The notes under the pieces are model-generated. The model was not told the origin of the DNA. It worked only from the letters and a program-made list of their open reading frames with translations, and made no database searches. Position numbers and translations under genes: made by a program. A stretch of DNA of 64,000 nt from Massilia solisilvae (GTDB lineage Bacteria; Pseudomonadota; Gammaproteobacteria; Burkholderiales; Burkholderiaceae_D). The stretch lies in the NCBI RefSeq assembly GCF_024753215.1, contig NZ_JANUGV010000007.1, positions 202,511 to 266,510 on the forward strand, written 5' to 3'. Shown piece after piece: positions 46,264 to 55,492 of this stretch. Every line of letters begins with the position of its first letter. Positions within the stretch are counted from its first letter, which is position 1.

Positions 46264-47322
46264 CTAATGGGCCTGCCGCCGGAACACCTTCTCCTCGTGC
46301 CACAGCGTCACGAACAGCGTCATCACCACCGGCCCGACGAACAGCCCGATCAGTCCGAGCGTCTCCACGCCGCCGAGGATGCCCAGCAACACCGCCAGGA
46401 ACGGCAGCTTGGTCGCATTGCCGATCATGGTCGGGCGCACGAAATGGTCGGCCACGAACAGCACGACGGCGCCCCACGCGATGATGGCGCCGGCGCCGAT
46501 GGTGTTGCCGTTGTAGAAGAGCAGCGCCGCCACGCTGCCGAACGCGAGCGGCGCGCCGAACGGGATGATCGCCAGCACGCCGGTTGCGGCCGCCCACAGC
46601 ACCGCCGAGGGCACGCCTGCAAATTCGTACGCGATCCCGAGCAGGATGCCTTCGGCCAGCCCGACCAGCACCAGGCCGTTGACGGTGGCGCGAATCGCGA
46701 TCGGAACACGGTTCGAATACAGCGCCCAGCGCTGGCTGCCGATCAGGTGGTTGCCGATCGCGTCCAGCTGCGACTGCAGCGCGGCGCCGTCCTTGTAGAA
46801 GAAGAACAGGCACAGGAAGGCGAACAGCACGTCGATCATGCGGTGCATGACGCCGCTGCCGAACGTGCGCAGCACCTCGCTCGCGGTATGCATGCGAGTA
46901 ACCGAGCCGTCGGTGAGCAGGTGCGTCAGGCCGTGCGGCTGGCTGAGCGTGGTCTGCCACCAATTAAGGACGGCATTGCCGATCAGGGGAATGCGCACCA
47001 GCCAGTCCGGCGCGGCCAGTCCTTCGTTGTTGGCGCTGGCCACCAGCGCGGCCAGCGCGGGCGCCTGTTTGGCCCCCTGCATGATGCCCAAGGCGAGCGG
47101 GGTGATGAACACGACCGCACACATCACCGTGACCACGAGCGCGGCGCCGATCTCGCGTCCTCCCAGCGAGCGCAGCGCCCGTTTGTACAAGGGCCAGGTC
47201 GCAATCGCCAGGATGGCGGCCCACAGCAGGGGCAGCACGAAACGCTGGGTCACGAAAATGGCAAAGCCGATGATCGCGAGCGAAAAGACGGCACTGAGCA
47301 CACTGCGTTGGGTTTCGGACAT
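46264..47322 (-). CDS. AI-2E family transporter (YdiK/PerM-like permease)
   Basis: A 352-residue inner-membrane protein with seven or eight helices. AI-2E family features are a paired helix start (AVFSLAIIGFAIFVTQRFVLPLLWAAILAIATWPLY), a large central domain, GLAEGILLGIAYEFAGVP, IIPFGAPLAF, and the C-terminal VRPTMIGNATKLPFLAVLLGILGG. Members export peptides, autoinducer-2 or ions; the substrate here is unknown. The start at MSETQRS is chosen because GGAG lies eight bases ahead; ten upstream codons in frame are possible. It converges on the beta-helix gene with no repeat or terminator between. Confidence 0.87.
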   Translation of the reverse strand: MSETQRSVLSAVFSLAIIGFAIFVTQRFVLPLLWAAILAIATWPLYKRALRSLGGREIGAALVVTVMCAVVFITPLALGIMQGAKQAPALAALVASANNEGLAAPDWLVRIPLIGNAVLNWWQTTLSQPHGLTHLLTDGSVTRMHTASEVLRTFGSGVMHRMIDVLFAFLCLFFFYKDGAALQSQLDAIGNHLIGSQRWALYSNRVPIAIRATVNGLVLVGLAEGILLGIAYEFAGVPSAVLWAAATGVLAIIPFGAPLAFGSVAALLFYNGNTIGAGAIIAWGAVVLFVADHFVRPTMIGNATKLPFLAVLLGILGGVETLGLIGLFVGPVVMTLFVTLWHEEKVFRRQAH

Positions 47323-47505
47323 CCGGTTCTCCATGCGAAAGGCTGCAGGCATTATAAAGATTTCATGTCCTGGTGGCCTTTGTTAAGCCATTAGCTCAGG
47401 TTAAGCGCGACCGCACAATCGCTATTGCCGGGAAAAGCTGCACGGCTCTCATTGTTTCGTGGTGGCGGTACAATATCGGATTTCCTATATCCACCTGAGA
47501 ACGCC

Positions 47506-48732
47506 ATGGCTGTCAATTCTCCCCTGCCTGTCGCGGCAGACCTGAAACCTGTCAACGGTATTGAACTGGGCTTTGCGCAAGCCGGCATCAAGAAGCCGAA
47601 CCGCAAGGATGTGCTGGTGATGAAGCTGGCCGAAGGCGCTACCGTCGCCGGTGTCTTCACCAAGAACCGCTTCTGTGCCGCCCCGGTCCTGGTGAGCAGG
47701 GAACATCTTGCAGCCGCCAAGCCGATCCGCGCACTGGTGGTCAACACCGGCAACGCCAACGCCGGCACCGGCGAGCCGGGCCTGGCCAATGCGCGCCAGA
47801 CCTGCGCCGAAGTGGCCAAACTGCTCGGGCTGGACGCGCAGCAGGTGCTGCCGTTTTCGACCGGCGTGATCCTCGAGCCGCTGCCGGTGGAGAAGATCAT
47901 CGCCGGCCTGCCGGCGGCCGTGGCCAACCTCAAGGCGGACAACTGGTTCAACGCTGCCGAGTCGATCATGACCACCGACACGCAGCCAAAGGCAGCATCG
48001 GCCACCGTGACCATCGGCGGCCACACGGTCACCATGACCGGCATCAGCAAGGGCGCCGGCATGATCCGCCCGAACATGGCCACCATGCTGGGCTTCCTGG
48101 CGATCGACGCCAAGGTGGCGCAGCCGGTGCTGAACGAACTGGTCAAGCACGCGGCCGACGATTCGTTCAACTGCATCACCATCGACGGCGACACCTCGAC
48201 CAACGACTCGTTCATCGTCATGGCCACCGGCGCCGGATCGCTGGAAGTGAACAGCCTCGATACGCCGGAATACGCGGCGCTGCGCGATGCCGTCACCGAG
48301 ATCTCGCGCAACCTGGCGCACCAGATCATTCGCGATGGCGAAGGCGCCACCAAGTTCATCACCGTGACCGTCGATGGCGGCCGCGACGTGGAGGAGTGCC
48401 GCAAGGTGGCCTACGCGATTGCCCACTCGCCGCTGATCAAGACCGCGTTCTTCGCATCCGACCCCAACCTGGGCCGCATCCTGTGCGCGATCGGCTACGC
48501 CGGCATCGATGACCTCGATACTTCCAGGCTCGACCTGTACCTGGACGACGTGCTCGTGGTGAAAGCCGGTGGCCGCAATCCGCAATACCAGGAAGAAGAT
48601 GGCCAGCGCGTGATGAACAAGCCCGAGATCCTGGTCAACGTGAAGCTCGCGCGCGGCGACGCCAGCGCAACCGTCTGGACCTGCGACCTGTCGCACGACT
48701 ACGTGAGCATCAACGCCGACTACCGCTCGTAA
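47506..48732 (+). CDS. argJ: Ornithine acetyltransferase / N-acetylglutamate synthase
   Basis: A 408-residue bifunctional enzyme of cyclic arginine synthesis. It self-cleaves before Thr193 in MATML, giving alpha and beta chains with Thr as nucleophile. Other features: MKLAEGATVAGVFTKNRFCAAPV near the N-terminus, NTGNANAGTG, STGVI, and the C-terminal CDLSHDYVSINADYRS end. The start MAVNSPLPVAAD fits the family; no strong ribosome site. A TACAAT at 47469 could be its -10. DUF815 follows after four bases. Confidence 0.96.
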   Translation: MAVNSPLPVAADLKPVNGIELGFAQAGIKKPNRKDVLVMKLAEGATVAGVFTKNRFCAAPVLVSREHLAAAKPIRALVVNTGNANAGTGEPGLANARQTCAEVAKLLGLDAQQVLPFSTGVILEPLPVEKIIAGLPAAVANLKADNWFNAAESIMTTDTQPKAASATVTIGGHTVTMTGISKGAGMIRPNMATMLGFLAIDAKVAQPVLNELVKHAADDSFNCITIDGDTSTNDSFIVMATGAGSLEVNSLDTPEYAALRDAVTEISRNLAHQIIRDGEGATKFITVTVDGGRDVEECRKVAYAIAHSPLIKTAFFASDPNLGRILCAIGYAGIDDLDTSRLDLYLDDVLVVKAGGRNPQYQEEDGQRVMNKPEILVNVKLARGDASATVWTCDLSHDYVSINADYRS

Positions 48733-48736
48733 TCCC

Positions 48737-49627
48737 ATGTCCCAGCTCGAACAGTTCCTGCAGCGCGCCGAGGCCCTGCTCACGCGCGTGGAGGCGATGC
48801 TGCCGCCGCCGGTGCCGCGCGAGCCCGACTGGAAGCGCAGCGTTGCCTTCCGCTGGCGCAAGCGCGCGAGCGGCGGCGGCAAGTACCTGCAGCCGGTGCT
48901 GCATGCCTCCACCATCCGGCTCGAGGACCTGCAGCACGTGCAAGCGCAGAAGCAGGCGATCGAGCAGAACACACGCCAGTTCGTGCGCAAGAAGCCGGCC
49001 AACAACGTTCTGCTGACCGGCGCGCGCGGCACCGGCAAGTCCTCGCTCATCAAGGCCTGCCTGAACCAGTTCGCCGATGACGGCCTGCGCCTGATCGAAG
49101 TGGACAAGGCCGATCTGGCCGACCTGCCGGACATCGTGGACCTGTTGGCTGGCCGGCCGGAGCGCTTCGTGATCTTCTGCGACGACTTGTCGTTCGAAGA
49201 AGGCGAGGCCGGCTACAAGGCGCTCAAGGTGGCGCTCGATGGCAGCATCGCCGCCCAGTCGGACAACGTGCTGATCTACGCGACCTCGAACCGGCGCCAC
49301 CTGATGCCGGAGAAGATGTCGGACAACGCCGGCTACACGCACGGCGACGATGGCGACCTGCACCCCGGCGAAACGGTGGAAGAGAAGATCTCGCTGTCCG
49401 AGCGCTTTGGGCTGTGGGTCTCGTTCTACTCGTTCAAGCAGGACGATTACCTCGACATCGTGGCGCACTGGCTGGCCAGCTTCGGCTGCAGCACGCCGCA
49501 GATCGAGGCCGCACGCGCCGACGCGCTGCGCTGGGCCCTGCAGCGCGGCTCGCGCTCGGGCCGTGTGGCCTGGCAGTTCGCCAAGGACTACGCCGGCAAA
49601 CTGGCGGACGGGCAGGCCGATGACTGA
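48737..49627 (+). CDS. DUF815 family ATPase
   Basis: A 296-residue AAA-type ATPase. Walker A is GARGTGKSS (95-103), Walker B FVIFCDDLSFEE, sensor YATSNRRHLMPE, and a C-terminal lid with GSRSGRVAWQFAKDY. DUF815 proteins are widespread between argJ and mutT in betaproteobacteria; function is not established. It begins four bases after argJ and overlaps mutT by eight. Confidence 0.9.
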   Translation: MSQLEQFLQRAEALLTRVEAMLPPPVPREPDWKRSVAFRWRKRASGGGKYLQPVLHASTIRLEDLQHVQAQKQAIEQNTRQFVRKKPANNVLLTGARGTGKSSLIKACLNQFADDGLRLIEVDKADLADLPDIVDLLAGRPERFVIFCDDLSFEEGEAGYKALKVALDGSIAAQSDNVLIYATSNRRHLMPEKMSDNAGYTHGDDGDLHPGETVEEKISLSERFGLWVSFYSFKQDDYLDIVAHWLASFGCSTPQIEAARADALRWALQRGSRSGRVAWQFAKDYAGKLADGQADD

Positions 49628-50036
49628 AGCGAAGCGGCCGGTCGATGTCGCGGTCGGCATCCTGTTGCGTCCCAACGGCGACGTGCTGCTCGGCCAGCGG
49701 CCGGACGGCAAGCCGTACGCCGGCTACTGGGAATTCCCGGGCGGGAAAGTGGAGCCGGGCGAGGATATCCTGGCCGCGCTCAAGCGCGAATTCGTCGAGG
49801 AGCTCGGGATCGAGGTTCTTTCGGCCGAAGAGTGGTGCGGGGTCGAATACGTGTATCCGCATGCGCATGTGCGCCTGCATTTTTTCATCAGCCGCGAATG
49901 GCGCGGCGAACCGCAAAGCCTGGAAGGCCAGGCCTTTGCGTGGCAAGGGCAGGTGGCGGTGACCCCGCTGCTGCCCGCAACCATCCCCTTGCTTGAATGG
50001 CTCGATCAGCTGCGCTATGCAAGGTCAGGCAGTTAA
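49620..50036 (+). CDS. mutT: Nudix hydrolase MutT (8-oxo-dGTP diphosphatase)
   Basis: A 138-residue hydrolase that removes oxidised dGTP from the nucleotide pool. The Nudix box is complete: Gly42, Glu48, Arg56-Glu57, Glu60-Glu61, Gly63 in GKVEPGEDILAALKREF and VEELGI. The N-terminal VAVGILLRPNGDVLLGQRP and YWEFPGG are typical of MutT. The ATG lies inside the DUF815 end and shares eight bases. The usual next gene, yacG, is displaced by dadA and lysR. Confidence 0.94.
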   Translation: MTEAKRPVDVAVGILLRPNGDVLLGQRPDGKPYAGYWEFPGGKVEPGEDILAALKREFVEELGIEVLSAEEWCGVEYVYPHAHVRLHFFISREWRGEPQSLEGQAFAWQGQVAVTPLLPATIPLLEWLDQLRYARSGS

Positions 50037-50057
50037 CCAATCTGTTGAAGGACCGCT

Positions 50058-51359
50058 GTGAAAATCATCGTTTTGGGTAGTGGCGTCATCGGCACGACTT
50101 CCGCGTATTTCCTGGCGAAGGCTGGCCACGAGGTGACGGTCATCGATCGCCAGCCGGCAGCCGGCATGGAGACCAGTTATGGCAACGCCGGCGAAATTTC
50201 GCCGGGCTATGCAACGCCGTGGGCCGGCCCCGGCGTGCCGGCCAAGGCCGTGAAGTGGCTGCTGATGAAGCACAGCCCGCTGGTGGTGCGCGCGCGCTTC
50301 GATCCGGACATGTGGAGCTGGATGCTGCAGATGCTCGCCAACTGCAACCACAAGAGCTACGAGATCAACAAGCGCCGCATGGTGCGCATCGCCGAGTACA
50401 GCCGCGACGTGCTCAAGCAGCTGCGGGCGGACACGGGCATCACCTACGACGATCGTGCAATGGGCACGCTGCAGCTGTTCCGCACCCAGAAGCAGCTCGA
50501 TGCCGCTGCCACCGACATCGCGGTGCTGCAGCAGTCGGGCGTACCGTACAACGTGCTCGACCCGAAGGGTTGCGAGCTGGCCGAGCCGGCGCTGGCCAAA
50601 GTGCGCGGCAGCTTCGTCGGCGGCCTGCAGCTGCCCGGCGACGAGACCGGCGACTGCTTCAAATTCACCCAGAAGCTGGCCGAGATGGCCAAGGAGCTGG
50701 GCGTGAAATTCCGCCACGAGGTCACCATCGAGAACCTGGTCACCGAAGGCGACAGGATCGTCGGCGTGAAGACCTCGAAAGGGGAGCTCAAGGCCGACCA
50801 CTACGTGCTGGCGCTGGGCAGCTATTCGCCCTTCCTGCTGCGCAGGATCGGCATCAAGATCCCGGTGTACCCGGTCAAGGGCTACTCGATCACGGTGCCG
50901 ATTACCGATGCCAGCGGCGCGCCGGAATCGACGGTGATGGACGAGACCTACAAGGTGGCGATCACGCGCCTGGGCGACCGCATCCGCGTGGGCGGCACCG
51001 CCGAGCTGACCGGCTTTGACCTGACCCTGCGCCAGGCCCGCCGCGAGACGCTGGAGCACTCGGTGACCTCGCTGTTCCCGCAAGGCGGCGACGTGTCCAG
51101 GGCCGAGTTCTGGTGCGGCCTGCGCCCGAATACGCCGGACGGCACGCCGATCGTCGGCCCCACGCCGTACCGCAACCTGTTCCTCAACACCGGCCACGGC
51201 ACGCTGGGCTGGACCATGTCCTGCGGCTCGGCGCGCGTGACGGCCGACATCCTGTCGGGCCGCCAGCCGGACATCTCGCTCGAAGGGCTGTTCATGGACC
51301 GCTACGGCAGCATCAACAAGCCGGTGCAGGTGCCGAGCGGGATCGTGGTCGCGGCCTGA
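50058..51359 (+). CDS. dadA: D-amino acid dehydrogenase
   Basis: A 433-residue FAD flavoprotein that oxidatively deaminates D-amino acids, chiefly D-alanine, to 2-oxo acids and passes electrons to the respiratory chain. The FAD-binding start is KIIVLGSGVIGTTSAYFLAKAGHEVTVIDR, with METSYGNAGEISPGYATPWAGPG and the C-terminal NTGHGTLGWTMSCGSARVTADILSG. The GTG at 50058 has GAAGGA upstream. No alanine racemase is adjacent. It converges on a LysR gene across a family B repeat; that regulator could control it. Confidence 0.94.
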   Translation: MKIIVLGSGVIGTTSAYFLAKAGHEVTVIDRQPAAGMETSYGNAGEISPGYATPWAGPGVPAKAVKWLLMKHSPLVVRARFDPDMWSWMLQMLANCNHKSYEINKRRMVRIAEYSRDVLKQLRADTGITYDDRAMGTLQLFRTQKQLDAAATDIAVLQQSGVPYNVLDPKGCELAEPALAKVRGSFVGGLQLPGDETGDCFKFTQKLAEMAKELGVKFRHEVTIENLVTEGDRIVGVKTSKGELKADHYVLALGSYSPFLLRRIGIKIPVYPVKGYSITVPITDASGAPESTVMDETYKVAITRLGDRIRVGGTAELTGFDLTLRQARRETLEHSVTSLFPQGGDVSRAEFWCGLRPNTPDGTPIVGPTPYRNLFLNTGHGTLGWTMSCGSARVTADILSGRQPDISLEGLFMDRYGSINKPVQVPSGIVVAA

Positions 51360-51378
51360 CCAACCACTACCCATAAGA

Positions 51379-51486
51379 CCGTCTTCCCGGCGAAGGCCGG
51401 GACCCATGCTGAGCCGGCTGACACACGGCTTTAGGCGCATTCGTACTGCAAACGGTCTATGGGTCCCCGCCTCCGCGGGGACGACG
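51379..51486. repeat. Family B palindromic repeat pair (convergent junction)
   Basis: Left unit ACCGTCTTCCCGGCGAA to CCGGGACCCATGCTGAG (51379-51413); right inverted unit CTATGGGTCCCCGCC to GCGGGGACGACG (51458-51486). It separates dadA from the convergent lysR gene. Confidence 0.82.
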
Positions 51487-51512
51487 TGTCATATTTTTTC
51501 GACTGATCTTCG

Positions 51513-52454
51513 TCAGTCGTGCTCCGACACCGCCGGAATGCGCGTGACCGTCTCGCGCACCCACTTGTGCACCGGATGGCGCATGTCGCGTTCGTGCCAG
51601 AGCATGTCCACGTACACGATGGGCAGCTGGAACGGCAGCACTTTCACCTCCAGCTGGTCGGCGAAGTTCGATGCCTCGATCAGGTGATGCGGCACCACCG
51701 CGATCAGGTCGCTGCACGCGACCATGTGGAAGGCCGTGGAAAACTGGTTCACCGTCAGCGCGATGCGGCGCGACTTCCCCAGCGTGGCCAGCACGTCGTC
51801 CGCCGGCCCGGACGGGCTGCCGGAAAAGCTCACCAACAGGTGCAGCGCATCGCAGTAGCGGTCGATCGTCAGTTCCTGGTCCGCCAGCGGATGCCCCTTG
51901 CGCATGATGCACATCGGCTCGCCGCTGTACAGGCGCAGGTGGTGCAGCGTCACGTCGCGCTGCTGGCCTTCGCGCAGCTGCGCCACAATGCCGGGGAACG
52001 AGCCGACCGCGAGGTCGGCGTCGGCATTGAGCAGCATCGGGCGCGGGTCGCGTCCGGGCAGCGGGATCATGCGGATGTCGATGCCCGGCGCCTGTTTGCG
52101 GATGCGCTCCATCAGCTGCGGCAGCAGCAGGTTGGCGGTGGAGTCGGCCATCGCGATGCGCAGGCTGGCCTTGGCGGTGGAGATGTCGAAGTGCTCCGGC
52201 GCCAGCACGTTTTCAAGGCTGGCCAGCGCGGCCCGCACCGTCGGCCACAGTTCTTCGGCGCGCGGGGTCGGCTTCATGCCGCGCGCGGTGCGCACTAGGA
52301 TGTCGTCGTTGGCCGCTTCGCGCAGGCGCTTGAGTGCGTTCGAAACCGCCGGCTGGGTGGTGGACAGGCGCTCGGCGGCGCGGGTGATGTTTTGCTCGGT
52401 CATGACCGCATCGAAAATGCGGAGCAGGTTCAGGTCGAACGTCTGGAAGTTCAT
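51513..52454 (-). CDS. LysR-family transcriptional regulator
   Basis: A 313-residue regulator. The N-terminal helix-turn-helix spans FDLNLLRIFDAVMTEQNITRAAERLSTTQPAVSNALKRLRE, followed by a linker helix and a substrate-binding domain of two Rossmann-like lobes. The start at MNFQTFDLN matches the family; upstream codons are unlikely. Target and inducer are unknown; dadA is the nearest candidate but transcribed convergently. Confidence 0.9.
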   Translation of the reverse strand: MNFQTFDLNLLRIFDAVMTEQNITRAAERLSTTQPAVSNALKRLREAANDDILVRTARGMKPTPRAEELWPTVRAALASLENVLAPEHFDISTAKASLRIAMADSTANLLLPQLMERIRKQAPGIDIRMIPLPGRDPRPMLLNADADLAVGSFPGIVAQLREGQQRDVTLHHLRLYSGEPMCIMRKGHPLADQELTIDRYCDALHLLVSFSGSPSGPADDVLATLGKSRRIALTVNQFSTAFHMVACSDLIAVVPHHLIEASNFADQLEVKVLPFQLPIVYVDMLWHERDMRHPVHKWVRETVTRIPAVSEHD

Positions 52455-52620
52455 CGATAAAGATCCCGGCCGGTGAAAGACTATCCTTGGGTTGAATAGC
52501 GCATGCGACCAGTGATGTGGTCGCTGGCAGCCCGTCTCATTATGATGACTCCGGCGACTTTTAACAAATGCGCTGGAATCATGTCGATATCCGGTTTGCG
52601 CGCCGGGCGGACGAACGAAC

Positions 52621-52724
52621 GTAGGGTGGGCGGGTCTCCCGCCCACGCGTTCAAGGCAGGCCGCTTCAATTGGACGCGTGGGCAGGGCGAGGCTGGGCAG
52701 CGCCCAGCCGAACGCCCACCCTAC
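52621..52724. repeat. Family A palindromic repeat pair (3' of yacG)
   Basis: Forward unit GTAGGGTGGGCGGG, then CCCGCCCACGCGTTCAA (52621-52654); inverted unit GGACGCGTGGGCAGGG with an expanded loop to GCCCACCCTACG (52672-52724). It lies past the yacG stop and upstream of lysR. The rest of 52455-52749 shows no gene. Confidence 0.85.
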
Positions 52725-52749
52725 GCAAAGCCGATGAACGGGAGCGCGC

Positions 52750-52932
52750 TTACTCGTCCGCGAGCGGATCGTCCTGCTTGTCGGTGGGATTGGCGGCGGG
52801 GATGGTGTACTTTTCCTCGGCCCAGGCGCCAAGGTCGATCTGTTTGCAGCGTTCGGAGCAGAACGGGCGGTATTTGTTCTTTTCCGTCCACTCGACCTTC
52901 TTGCCGCAGGTCGGGCAGGAGACAACGGTCAT
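52750..52932 (-). CDS. yacG: Zinc-binding DNA gyrase inhibitor YacG
   Basis: A 60-residue zinc protein. Two pairs of cysteines, CPTC (6-9) and CSERC (25-29), bind one zinc, with KYRPFCSERCKQIDLGAWAEEKYTIP as the family signature. YacG binds GyrB and protects or inhibits gyrase. TGAGG precedes the ATG. It follows zapD by ten bases and is the last gene of the zapD-yacG group. Confidence 0.95.
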   Translation of the reverse strand: MTVVSCPTCGKKVEWTEKNKYRPFCSERCKQIDLGAWAEEKYTIPAANPTDKQDDPLADE

Positions 52933-52942
52933 CGCAAAAACC

Positions 52943-53698
52943 TCAGAAGTTGCAGAGCGTGAGCTCGAACGGCACGTCTTCTTCCAGCGACTTGGGCTTC
53001 AGGTCGCCGCCCTGGGTGGTAAAGCGCACCCACAGCATGTACTTGTTCGCCGAAATTTCGGGAATCGCGCCCAGCGTTTCGTCCAGCGACAGCCGCAGCA
53101 TCTGGTACACCTTGCCTTGCAGCATTTGCTGGTAGCTGCCGGCCACCGCGATCATCTTGACCGGACGGCCCGAGTCGCGCAGCAGGCGCAGCACCAGGCC
53201 GAGCGCGTCGAACAGCGGGGTCAGCGGCGCGAACCAGTTCATGATGTCCTGGAAGCGCTGCTCGGCCGGGCGCTTTTGCCAGGCGTAGTAAGAGGGTAGG
53301 TCAAATTCGCAGGCGCCGCCGGGGATGATCGTGCGGCCCCGGATGCTCATCAGCCATTCGTTGTCGCGCACGTTCTGGCCGGTCTTGCCCTGGGCGCTGA
53401 CCAGGGCGCTGCTGACTGCATCCAGCTCGGCCAGCACGGCGTCCAGCGCCTCGGTGGCCACGTTCGGGTTGCTGCGGTAGGAAAGCAGGCTCTGCTTCTG
53501 GCGCTCCAGCTCCTGCAGCAGGTCGGATTTGAGGTCGGCTCGTCCAGCCACTTCCAGCATGTCGAAGATCGTCGACAGCGCCACGTGATGCTGCATCGCG
53601 TGCTCTTGATGCACGAAGAACTTGAACTTCTCGTACAGGTCTTCCAGCCGCAACAACGTGCGAATGCGCTCGTTGAAAGGGTATTCGTAGACGATCAA
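52943..53698 (-). CDS. zapD: Z-ring-associated protein ZapD
   Basis: A 251-residue cytoplasmic protein that bundles FtsZ filaments by binding the FtsZ C-terminal peptide. The N-terminus YEYPFNERIRTLLRLEDLYEKF, the helical core and IRGRTIIPGGACEFDLPSYYAWQ are family features. No ATG or GTG gives the conserved start; a TTG at 53698 with AGAGGA eight bases ahead gives MIVYEYPF and a length close to the E. coli protein. A coaE gene lies 79 bases upstream. Its target FtsZ is encoded 20 kb away. Confidence 0.93.
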   Translation of the reverse strand: MIVYEYPFNERIRTLLRLEDLYEKFKFFVHQEHAMQHHVALSTIFDMLEVAGRADLKSDLLQELERQKQSLLSYRSNPNVATEALDAVLAELDAVSSALVSAQGKTGQNVRDNEWLMSIRGRTIIPGGACEFDLPSYYAWQKRPAEQRFQDIMNWFAPLTPLFDALGLVLRLLRDSGRPVKMIAVAGSYQQMLQGKVYQMLRLSLDETLGAIPEISANKYMLWVRFTTQGGDLKPKSLEEDVPFELTLCNF

Positions 53699-53777
53699 AA
53701 TAACATTCCTCTGAATGTAGGCTGGCGAGCAACCCCGTGATTCTGAACCAAGCGGCGCAAAATTACAAACTCTGACG

Positions 53778-54410
53778 TTACATTGTTGCCATTCTGGCTG
53801 CCTGGGCCAGGTAGAACGCGTGTGCGCGCTCGATCTGGGGGGCCAGCAGCTCCATTCCATCGTCGTTGAGGATGACGTCGTCGGCCGCATCCAGCCGCTG
53901 TTGGCGGCTTGCCTGCGCCGCCATGATGGCGCGCACCTGGGCCTCCGGCAGGCGGCTGCGCGCCATCACGCGCTGCACCTGCAGCTCCTCGGGGCAGTCG
54001 ATCACCAGGATGCGGCTGACGCGCCCGGCCCAGGTGCCGGACTCGATCAGCAGCGGCACGACGAACATGACGTAGGGGCCGGTGGCAATGGCGGCCGCCG
54101 CGATGGTCGCTTCGCGGATCTTCGGGTGCAGGATCGCTTCCAGGCGGGTACGCGCGCCCGGGTCTGTAAATACGAGGTTGCGCATCCGGGCGCGGTCGAG
54201 GGCGCCCTCGGCGGTGGCAAATTCCTCACCGAACTCGGCCAGCAGGGCGGGCATTGCGGCGCCGTGCGGCGCGGTGAGGGCGTGGGCGATCTGGTCGGTG
54301 TCGATGACCGAGGCGCCGCGGGCGGCAAACTGGTCGGCCACGGTGGTCTTGCCGCAGCCGATGCCGCCGGTCAGGCCGACGGTGAACAGTTTTCCTTGGC
54401 CAGGTTCCAT
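53778..54410 (-). CDS. coaE: Dephospho-CoA kinase
   Basis: A 210-residue enzyme for the last step of coenzyme A synthesis. P-loop GGIGCGKTTV begins at 15; DTDQIAH and VVPLLIESG follow, with the lid region RSRLPEAQVRAIMAAQ. It starts seven bases after pilD and reads in the same direction. The ribosome site is weak. Confidence 0.96.
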   Translation of the reverse strand: MEPGQGKLFTVGLTGGIGCGKTTVADQFAARGASVIDTDQIAHALTAPHGAAMPALLAEFGEEFATAEGALDRARMRNLVFTDPGARTRLEAILHPKIREATIAAAAIATGPYVMFVVPLLIESGTWAGRVSRILVIDCPEELQVQRVMARSRLPEAQVRAIMAAQASRQQRLDAADDVILNDDGMELLAPQIERAHAFYLAQAARMATM

Positions 54411-54417
54411 TGAAGGG

Positions 54418-55290
54418 TCAGGCAGCCAGCAGGGTCTGCGTATAGCGCGCGATCGGGCCGCCGTACAGCAGGGCGATCAGGCCCGCCGCCGCCAGGTAGG
54501 GGCCGAACGGGATCGGCTTGTCGCGCCCGCGCCTGGCAAAGACGATCAGGCTGATGCCGACCAGCGCGCCCACCACCGACGACAGCAGGATGATGGTGGG
54601 CAGCGCCTTCCAGCCCAGCCAGGCGCCCAGCGCCGCGAGCAGCTTGAAGTCACCATAGCCCATTCCTTCCTTGCCCGTCGCAAGCTTGAAGAGCCAGTAC
54701 ACCGACCACAGCGCCAGGTAACCGGCCGCCGCGCCGATCACCGCATCGGCCAGCGGCACAAAGGTGCCATTCAGGTTCAGCAGCAGCCCGGCCCACAGCA
54801 GCGGGTAGGTCAGGTCGTCCGGCAGCAGCTGGGTGTCGTAGTCGATGAAGGTCATCGCCACCAGCAGGTAGGTAAACAGCAGGGTGGCCAGGCCCATCCA
54901 GCCGCTGCCGAAGGTCCACACCATCAGCCCCGACAGCAGCCCGGTAAGCAGCTCGATCGCCGGATAGCGCGCCGAAATCGGCGCCTTGCAGGCGCTGCAC
55001 TTGCCGCGCAGGACCAGCCAGCTGATGACCGGGATGTTTTCCAGCGCCGTGATCTGGTGGCCGCAGTGCGGGCAGCGCGAGCGCGGCACCATTAAATTGA
55101 AGCGGTCGGTGTACGGCAGGTCCTTGCCCATCTCGTGCGCGACGTAGTTGTCCGACTCGCGCTGCATCATGACCGGGATGCGGTGGATCACCACGTTCAG
55201 GAAACTGCCGATCAACAGCCCCAGCACGACCGCGGCGATGGTCGGCGCGAGCGAGGCGGGCGCGGCGAAGAGTAGCGATTCCGGTGGCAT
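54418..55290 (-). CDS. pilD: Prepilin peptidase / N-methyltransferase
   Basis: A 290-residue polytopic membrane aspartic protease that cleaves and N-methylates type IV prepilins. N-terminal tetracysteine CPHC and CSAC (methyltransferase zinc site), then the two catalytic Asp in FIDYDTQLLPDDLT and the GYGDFKLLAALG motif. The start at MPPESLLFA follows TGGAG and is preferred over thirteen extra codons upstream. Normally beside pilC; here three unrelated genes lie between. Confidence 0.95.
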   Translation of the reverse strand: MPPESLLFAAPASLAPTIAAVVLGLLIGSFLNVVIHRIPVMMQRESDNYVAHEMGKDLPYTDRFNLMVPRSRCPHCGHQITALENIPVISWLVLRGKCSACKAPISARYPAIELLTGLLSGLMVWTFGSGWMGLATLLFTYLLVAMTFIDYDTQLLPDDLTYPLLWAGLLLNLNGTFVPLADAVIGAAAGYLALWSVYWLFKLATGKEGMGYGDFKLLAALGAWLGWKALPTIILLSSVVGALVGISLIVFARRGRDKPIPFGPYLAAAGLIALLYGGPIARYTQTLLAA

Positions 55291-55492
55291 ACGGCTCCAG
55301 TTTGGTCGAGAAATAATTCTTGTAATCAATCTTATTGTAGGGGGTTTTGGCCGGTTTGGCGAAGCCGGGTTTAGCGGGCTCAGCCTTGTTAAGCGGGCGG
55401 CGCCAGCAGATCGAACCCGTTTGTCCGAGATCAGCCGTGACCATGCCCGGCCCCGCTACGCTGCACTCATGCCAACTGCATCGGGGCGGTCC

